Assembly: GCA_002353205.1 (NCBI GenBank)
Contig: DEJE01000009.1
Coordinates: 1 to 10,641, forward strand
From: Prevotella sp. UBA2756
Lineage (GTDB): Bacteria > Bacteroidota > Bacteroidia > Bacteroidales > Bacteroidaceae
Length of the DNA stretch: 10,641 bases
Direction of reading: 5' to 3'
Below are positions 7,519 through 10,641 of the stretch, piece after piece. A program made the position numbers and the translations under genes. Every line of letters starts with the position of its first letter. Position 1 is the first letter of the stretch. The notes below the pieces were generated by a model that worked only from the letters and a program-made list of their open reading frames with translations, had not been told where the DNA came from and made no database searches.

Positions 7519-7567
7519 TTTCCACTTTCCACTCTCCACTTTCCACTCTCCACTCTCCACTCTCCAC
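7519..7567 (+). repeat. Heptamer tandem array C (TYTCCAC, 7 units)
   Basis: Seven exact 7-bp units, TTTCCAC or TCTCCAC, varying only at position 2; a degenerate unit TTTACAT precedes them at 7512-7518. The plus strand is pyrimidine except for one A per unit. It lies 12 bp from array B and 6 bp before the G-rich element at 7574, the same order (pyrimidine heptamers, then G-rich element) as at 6650-6771. Confidence 0.9.
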
Positions 7568-7573
7568 ACTTTT

Positions 7574-7637
7574 CTCCCTCTCCTTCGGGAAAGGCTACGG
7601 GTAGGCGCTTCAGCGGGAATGGGGCGGGGTGGGGCTT
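7574..7637 (+). repeat. Third, longer copy of the G-rich element
   Basis: It begins with the same CTCCCTCTCCTTCGGG (7574-7589) and ends with the same GGGGTGGGGCTT (7626-7637) as the copies at 6701-6771, but the middle is longer and different, giving 64 bp instead of 35. The quadruplex pattern survives with other loops: four G-runs with 3, 1 and 1 nt between them (7615-7634). The right end touches the stop codon (TAA, 7639-7637) of the exonuclease gene, so the element is its immediate 3' flank. Confidence 0.82.
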
Positions 7638-8134
7638 TACAGTATCGTCAGCGCTATCTGTGCGCAGGCTTCGGCATCGGCCAGTGCATGATGGTGCTCC
7701 TTCAGGTCGTAGCCACAGAAGGCAGCCACCGTCTGCAACTGGTGGTTGGGCAGCCTGTGACCGAGAATGCGCCTTGAAGCGCGGCAGGTGCAATAGAACT
7801 GATAGTCGGGATAATAAAGCTCAAAGTAGCGGTGCACCGCCTTCAGGCAACCTTCGTCGAACGGACTGTTGTGTGCTACCAAGGGCAACTGTCCGATGAG
7901 CGGCGTCAGCCGTTCCCACACCTCGGGAAACTCGTCGGCCTCGCATGTGTCTTCGTATCTCAGCCCGTGCACCCGCGTGTTCCAGTAATTATAGTAGTTG
8001 GGCACCGGGCGGATCAGACTGTACCTCTTGTCGGTAATCTTCCCGTCGCGCACCACCACCAGCCCCACGCTGCAGACGCTTGTCGGCATGCGGTTGGCCG
8101 TTTCGAAGTCTATCGCTGCAAAATCTCTCAGCAT
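7637..8134 (-). CDS. DEDDh-family 3'-5' exonuclease (DnaQ-like)
   Basis: A stand-alone 165-aa exonuclease domain that would remove nucleotides from 3' ends of DNA or RNA with two metal ions in the cytoplasm. The DEDDh residues are all present: D9 and E11 in AIDFETA, D93 in HNSPFDEG, and H148 with D153 in HHHALADAEA. The spacing matches DnaQ (H and D five apart). No polymerase, helicase or BRCT part is attached. Its substrate cannot be told from sequence; proofreading, RNase T-like and generic repair exonucleases share this core. The start at 8134 is the only ATG in frame near the promoter and follows a purine-rich run. The stop codon abuts the G-rich element at 7574-7637. The 188-bp gap upstream carries the promoter box, a G7 run, short tandem repeats and a stem-loop. 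Confidence 0.9.
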   Translation of the reverse strand: MLRDFAAIDFETANRMPTSVCSVGLVVVRDGKITDKRYSLIRPVPNYYNYWNTRVHGLRYEDTCEADEFPEVWERLTPLIGQLPLVAHNSPFDEGCLKAVHRYFELYYPDYQFYCTCRASRRILGHRLPNHQLQTVAAFCGYDLKEHHHALADAEACAQIALTIL

Positions 8135-8175
8135 CTTCTTTCTCCCCTTTCCGTCATCATTTCAGATTTCATCTG

Positions 8176-8183
8176 CAAACTTA
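8176..8183 (-). promoter_or_regulatory. -7 box of the exonuclease gene
   Basis: Minus strand TAAGTTTG (8183-8176) matches TAnnTTTG and gives a leader of about 35-38 nt to the ATG at 8134. There is no TTG at the -33 position. Exactly 20 nt upstream lies instead a run of seven C (8210-8204 on the minus strand). Confidence 0.5.
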
Positions 8184-8230
8184 CACATTTTTAGTAACAT
8201 TTCGGGGGGGACGACTGAAAAAAACGACTC

Positions 8231-8250
8231 ATTCCGTCGGATTCCATCGG
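8231..8250 (+). repeat. 10-bp tandem duplication
   Basis: ATTCCGTCGG (8231-8240) is followed at once by ATTCCATCGG (8241-8250), one mismatch. Just left, ACGACT occurs at 8211-8216 and 8224-8229. These short direct repeats lie upstream of the exonuclease promoter. A protein-binding function is possible but nothing shows it. Confidence 0.5.
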
Positions 8251-8261
8251 AGCTATCTGAT

Positions 8262-8301
8262 ATAAGGGCAGTGCCAGATTGACACTGACATCTGCCCTTA
8301 T
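8262..8301. other. Stem-loop at the 3' end of the sigma-factor operon
   Basis: ATAAGGGCAG (8262-8271) pairs perfectly with CTGCCCTTAT (8292-8301) around a 20-nt loop. It begins 21 bp after the stop codon of the plug-module gene (8323) on its transcript, the right place for a terminator or an mRNA 3'-end stabiliser. Neither strand has a T-run after the stem, so it is not a standard intrinsic terminator. Confidence 0.6.
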
Positions 8302-8322
8302 CGAGAGAGTATTTATGGTTTG

Positions 8323-9003
8323 TCATTTTGTCGTCACCATATAGACATCGTGGGTGTCGCCATCCGTACTGGCTTTCATGGCTGCTGCCGTGCCGCGCTT
8401 CAGGACTTTGATTTTCTTGATGGACTCTGGCACGAGTTTATTGAATTCTTCTTTACTGGTTATCTTGCCGTTCACAATATAAACTATTGCATCGGCTTGC
8501 TTCTTGGTGTATATCTTCATCACACCATTCTTGCCCTTCTCGCCATACGACTTGGCTACCTCATCGTCTGGATTGTACACATCAATGTAGTCCATCTTTT
8601 CGGTGATCTCACTGAGATTGCCGTTATATTCCTCTCCGTCAACGATTATAAGGGGATTATGCATGAAGGCTTTCATAGGACTGGAAGTCATAGGGATACC
8701 ACGTGCCGCAGCCTCCTCTTCCGTCAGAACGTGGGTCATGGTATTTGTCGTTGTGCCCTCTATCTTTACCCAGTCATCTGTTGTGAAGATATTGTGGATG
8801 ATTGTATTAGGCAGCACTTTCATGTCATAGTGCTTGATGGTCTTACCTACCAGTTGTGAACCATCGAAATTCTCTACATGTTGTCCGTCAATAACATAGA
8901 AGTTGTCATGTGACTCAACAGTTTTTACTTGTACATCCTGCTGTGCTTCAGTTGCCGTGCAGAATAGAACTGCACAAAGCAGAGTTGTCAGAATCTTTTT
9001 CAT
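8323..9003 (-). CDS. Secreted protein with three TonB-plug-like modules
   Basis: A 226-aa protein with a Sec signal peptide (1-20, TEA before Q21; no convincing lipobox). The mature part reads as three related modules: 34-83 (NFYVIDGQHVENF...), 116-168 (NPLIIVDGEEYNG...) and 172-226 (AIVYIVNGKITS...). The middle one closely follows the plug domain of SusC-like TonB-dependent receptors: PLIIVDG, then IDVYNPDDEVAKSYGEKGKNGVMKIYTKK, where receptors have IxVLKDAxAxAIYGxRGANGVIxITTKxG. The other two keep the xVIDG/xIVNG turn and, in the third, the closing MVTTK strand. There is no beta-barrel, so it is not a receptor. It is the last gene of the operon with the ECF sigma factor and the membrane protein, 27 bp after the latter. 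I infer an envelope role, possibly as ligand or partner of the membrane protein; no function is known to me. Confidence 0.8.
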   Translation of the reverse strand: MKKILTTLLCAVLFCTATEAQQDVQVKTVESHDNFYVIDGQHVENFDGSQLVGKTIKHYDMKVLPNTIIHNIFTTDDWVKIEGTTTNTMTHVLTEEEAAARGIPMTSSPMKAFMHNPLIIVDGEEYNGNLSEITEKMDYIDVYNPDDEVAKSYGEKGKNGVMKIYTKKQADAIVYIVNGKITSKEEFNKLVPESIKKIKVLKRGTAAAMKASTDGDTHDVYMVTTK

Positions 9004-9030
9004 AATCTTGAATTTTATTATTTTTGAATA

Positions 9031-9723
9031 TTACATGTTTATTGGCATTACGCGATAACTGTGTCCCTCGTCGTTGGCATAAATGATGTAGGAGGAAGAG
9101 AGACCGTCTTTTGGCATTTTGGTGACAATCATGACATCACCTGCAGGCCGTAACTGATAGGACTCCACTTGCTCGTTCTGGTAATTGGCTGCTTCTGTCA
9201 TTTCTGCTACGTGAATGCCTGCATTGGCTTCTTTCCTCTTATGCCGACGTGCAGTTTTCCGGGGCTTGGAGATTGCGTCTGCATGTGAGGCATTATCCGT
9301 GTCCTTGCTAACTCTCTGGGGTTCTTCTTTCTGTGGCGTTATGTCTTCTGGCACAGCCATAGCGACGGGGTTCTGTTCAATCATTTGTTGCTCTTGGCTG
9401 GTCGTCAGGAGAAAGAAAGCAATTACAGCAGCAGCGACAGCAGGTATAAACCAGTAGAGAGAAATGGTCTTGCCGTGTCTCTCAGGTTTGCCGTCCATCA
9501 GACGATCGAACTCCTCGGCTTTTTCGTCTGAGAGAATGAAGTTGTCTTTCAGCCTGTCAGTGGCATCCATAAGCAGTTGCATATCCTTGTCCTCTAATGT
9601 GAGGGGTGCTTCGGCTTGGCTGTAGAAGTCATGAAGCATACGTTCTTCCTCTACGGTAGTCTCTGCATTCAGATACTTTTCCGCCAGTTGTCTCCGTTTT
9701 GTTATGTCATTGATATTTGTCAT
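9031..9723 (-). CDS. Single-pass membrane protein, putative anti-sigma factor
   Basis: Taking the ATG at 9723, which overlaps the sigma-factor stop codon as ATGA, the protein has 230 aa; an in-frame ATG at 9777 would add 18 charged residues inside the sigma gene and is less likely. Residues 1-86 are hydrophilic, helical-looking and acidic, with LAEKYLNAETTVEEERML near the start, a pattern common in proteins encoded next to Bacteroidetes ECF sigma factors. One transmembrane helix (about 87-108) follows. The 120-residue outer part has a basic patch (KPRKTARRHKRK, 153-164) and a short beta-like C-terminus. By position and topology (cytoplasmic N-terminus, periplasmic C-terminus) it fits an anti-sigma factor. 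It lacks the HxxxCxxC zinc motif (there is no Cys at all) and does not resemble FecR, so the role rests on context. Translational coupling to the sigma factor is expected; AGGGAGGAA lies just before the start. Confidence 0.75.
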   Translation of the reverse strand: MTNINDITKRRQLAEKYLNAETTVEEERMLHDFYSQAEAPLTLEDKDMQLLMDATDRLKDNFILSDEKAEEFDRLMDGKPERHGKTISLYWFIPAVAAAVIAFFLLTTSQEQQMIEQNPVAMAVPEDITPQKEEPQRVSKDTDNASHADAISKPRKTARRHKRKEANAGIHVAEMTEAANYQNEQVESYQLRPAGDVMIVTKMPKDGLSSSYIIYANDEGHSYRVMPINM

Positions 9724-10229
9724 TTCTTGTTCCTCCCTATCTTTAAGATTTCCATCATTTTCTTTCTTGCAGCGCATATCATCGTCTTTGTGCTGGTAGG
9801 CGTTGCATTGCAGGTTGTAGCAATTTCCACCATTGACATTCCTTCGGCTCGCATCATCAACATTCGCTGTTGCGTTCTCGGCAATTTTGCCAAAGCATTG
9901 CTTATTATCTGCTCGGTGTCGTGAGTTATCATCGACTGATCAGCCTGTACGTTTCCGATGATGTTGCTGGTCTCGTCAAGCGGCTCATGTTGCTCTTTAT
10001 TGAGTTTCAAGATGTCAATGCACACATTCTTTGCAATCAACATAGCCAGTGCTTCGGGCTTCTGGTAATCGCTAAGTCTGTCTTGCATTTGCCACAGACG
10101 CAAAAGCGTTTCTTGTACGGCATCCTCCGCGTCGTAGGCCAGTTCCTGCTTGTCGAAGAAACTCCGGCAGAGATTCATCAGCTTTGGACGAACGGATGTT
10201 GCGATATTTTGAAAGTCTTGCGATTCCAT
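9720..10229 (-). CDS. ECF-type RNA polymerase sigma-70 factor
   Basis: A 169-aa two-domain sigma factor that would direct RNA polymerase to a specific promoter set. Region 2 spans about 10-78 with AEDAVQETLLRLW (34-46), the usual D-x-x-Q-E segment of region 2. Region 4 spans about 110-165 with LPRTQQRMLMMRAEGMSMVEIA and a helix-turn-helix ending near residue 158. No extra domain is present, and the length is typical for the family. Its stop codon overlaps the next gene's start by 4 nt (ATGA). The operon order sigma, membrane protein, plug-module protein suggests that the last two control or report on its activity. The promoter candidate at 10317-10324 is of housekeeping type; a self-recognised promoter was not identified. 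Confidence 0.93.
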   Translation of the reverse strand: MESQDFQNIATSVRPKLMNLCRSFFDKQELAYDAEDAVQETLLRLWQMQDRLSDYQKPEALAMLIAKNVCIDILKLNKEQHEPLDETSNIIGNVQADQSMITHDTEQIISNALAKLPRTQQRMLMMRAEGMSMVEIATTCNATPTSTKTMICAARKKMMEILKIGRNKK

Positions 10230-10316
10230 TTTATTGATGCACTTCTGCTATTAACACGAATAAGAACGGGAAAGGTAAACTAAAAAAAATGCGTAAACAT
10301 TTCGCTGGTTCATCAG

Positions 10317-10324
10317 CAAAGTTA
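10317..10324 (-). promoter_or_regulatory. Candidate -7 box of the sigma-factor operon
   Basis: Minus strand TAACTTTG (10324-10317) is identical to the glycogen-operon box. There is no TTG 20 nt upstream, so support is weaker. The leader to the ATG at 10229 would be about 80-85 nt. It contains GTTTAC twice, 18 bp apart (plus-strand GTAAAC at 10275-10280 and 10293-10298), flanking an A/T run. Confidence 0.45.
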
Positions 10325-10348
10325 CGGAATGTCCAACGAAGAAGCCCC

Positions 10349-10374
10349 CGACAAGACCGAAAAAGTGTCTGTCG
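10349..10374. other. Hairpin downstream of the Abi-like gene
   Basis: CGACAAGAC (10349-10357) pairs with GTCTGTCG (10367-10374) with one bulged A and a 9-nt loop that is T-rich on the minus strand. It lies between the Abi-like stop codon and the sigma-operon promoter. No T-run follows on the minus strand, so termination there is uncertain. Confidence 0.45.
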
Positions 10375-10385
10375 AGGTGAAAGTC

Positions 10386-10401
10386 TGAACAAATGTTCAG
10401 G
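10386..10401. promoter_or_regulatory. 16-bp palindrome, operator-like
   Basis: CTGAACA-AA-TGTTCAG is a perfect 7+2+7 inverted repeat. The 2-nt centre is too short for a stable RNA loop, so a dimeric DNA-binding protein site is the better reading. It is about 62 bp upstream of the candidate sigma-operon box and 43 bp past the Abi-like stop codon. Nothing else is recognisable in 10402-10443. Confidence 0.45.
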
Positions 10402-10443
10402 GGTTTTGTGACTATTTGGAAGAGAAGGGTTATGAAACGGCGG

Positions 10444-10641
10444 TTATTGCCACAAAGGCTCGCTCTCCCATCCGCGAGGGAAGCCCATGGCGGTGATGTC
10501 GATGGACGGGTAAGCGGAGAGCAGGGCATCGATCTTAGCCTTCATGTCGTTGTTGGGCGAAATGATGTTGAGGAAATACTTGATGATGCAAAGATTGAAA
10601 TAGATGCGAGGTAGTCGCAGGGACAGGTACTTGGGTATGAC
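10444..10641 (-). CDS. Abi-family protein, C-terminal fragment (cut by window edge)
   Basis: An open minus-strand frame enters from the right edge and ends with TAA at 10446-10444, giving the last 65 residues; the start lies outside the window. The fragment reads RIYFNLCIIKYFLNIISPNN (12-31), then MKAKIDALLSAYPSIDITAMGFPRGW and EPLW just before the stop. This Leu-rich segment followed by a tail of the form hPxhDhxxMGFPxxWxxEPLW is what I recall from the C-termini of Bacteroidetes Abi (Abi_2, AbiD/AbiF-like) proteins, linked to abortive phage infection. The catalytic-candidate N-terminal part is not visible, so neither completeness nor function can be judged. Recognition is by memory of the tail motif. 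Confidence 0.65.
   Translation of the reverse strand, partial: VIPKYLSLRLPRIYFNLCIIKYFLNIISPNNDMKAKIDALLSAYPSIDITAMGFPRGWESEPLWQ

Noticed and set aside
7482..7793. A 103-codon minus-strand frame with a repeated WRVESGK peptide
   Set aside because: The peptide repeat is just array C read in three-base steps (three heptamers give seven residues); the frame overlaps the exonuclease C-terminus in another phase.
8320..8859. A 179-codon plus-strand frame with hydrophobic stretches
   Set aside because: Antisense to the plug-module gene, which has a signal peptide, family motif and operon context.
9775..9777. Upstream ATG as start of the membrane protein
   Set aside because: It would place 54 bp inside the sigma-factor gene, whereas the ATGA overlap at 9720-9723 gives the usual coupled start with a purine-rich site before it.
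10251..10529. A 92-codon minus-strand frame upstream of the sigma factor
   Set aside because: It overlaps the Abi-like C-terminus in another frame and runs through the palindrome and promoter region; the composition is not protein-like.

Overview
The window looks like a chromosomal segment of a Bacteroidales bacterium, most likely Prevotella or a close relative. The main reasons are the promoters (a TAnnTTTG box, in three cases with a TTG exactly 20 nt upstream), the near absence of Shine-Dalgarno dependence, a eukaryote-type (GT3) glycogen synthase paired with a DUF3417-bearing glucan phosphorylase, a TlpA/ResA-like lipoprotein, and an ECF-sigma operon whose last gene has TonB-plug-like modules. 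The genus is inferred; no rRNA or marker gene is present.

Layout. At 1-23 there is the terminator of a rightward gene outside the window. At 70-570 (-) lies a small secreted protein of unknown function, divergent from the glycogen operon at 703-4953 (+): glycogen synthase followed 12 bp later by alpha-glucan phosphorylase, closed by a strong terminator at 4988-5028. From there to the right edge every gene is on the minus strand: prs (PRPP synthetase) with a TlpA-like thioredoxin 32 bp downstream, a thiamine-phosphate-synthase-like protein, a DEDDh 3'-5' exonuclease, then a three-gene operon reading ECF sigma factor, single-pass membrane protein (putative anti-sigma), and secreted protein with three plug-like modules. 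The right edge cuts a minus-strand gene whose last 65 codons resemble the C-terminus of Abi-family (abortive infection) proteins.

The most unusual non-coding content is in the two gaps flanking the thiamine-type gene (6605-6779 and 7392-7636). They hold three different tandem arrays with the same 7-bp period but different units, and three copies of a GC-rich element that begins CTCCCTCTCCTTCGGG and ends GGGGTGGGGCTT. Each copy contains four closely spaced G-runs on the plus strand, a G-quadruplex motif. The elements sit at or just after the stop codons of the two neighbouring minus-strand genes, where no ordinary terminator is visible.

Functional picture: storage-polysaccharide synthesis and breakdown are co-transcribed. 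The prs-tlpA pair serves nucleotide precursor supply and periplasmic thiol redox. The sigma/membrane/plug-module operon looks like an envelope-sensing circuit not of the classical FecIR-TonB receptor form, and is the best candidate here for an under-described system.
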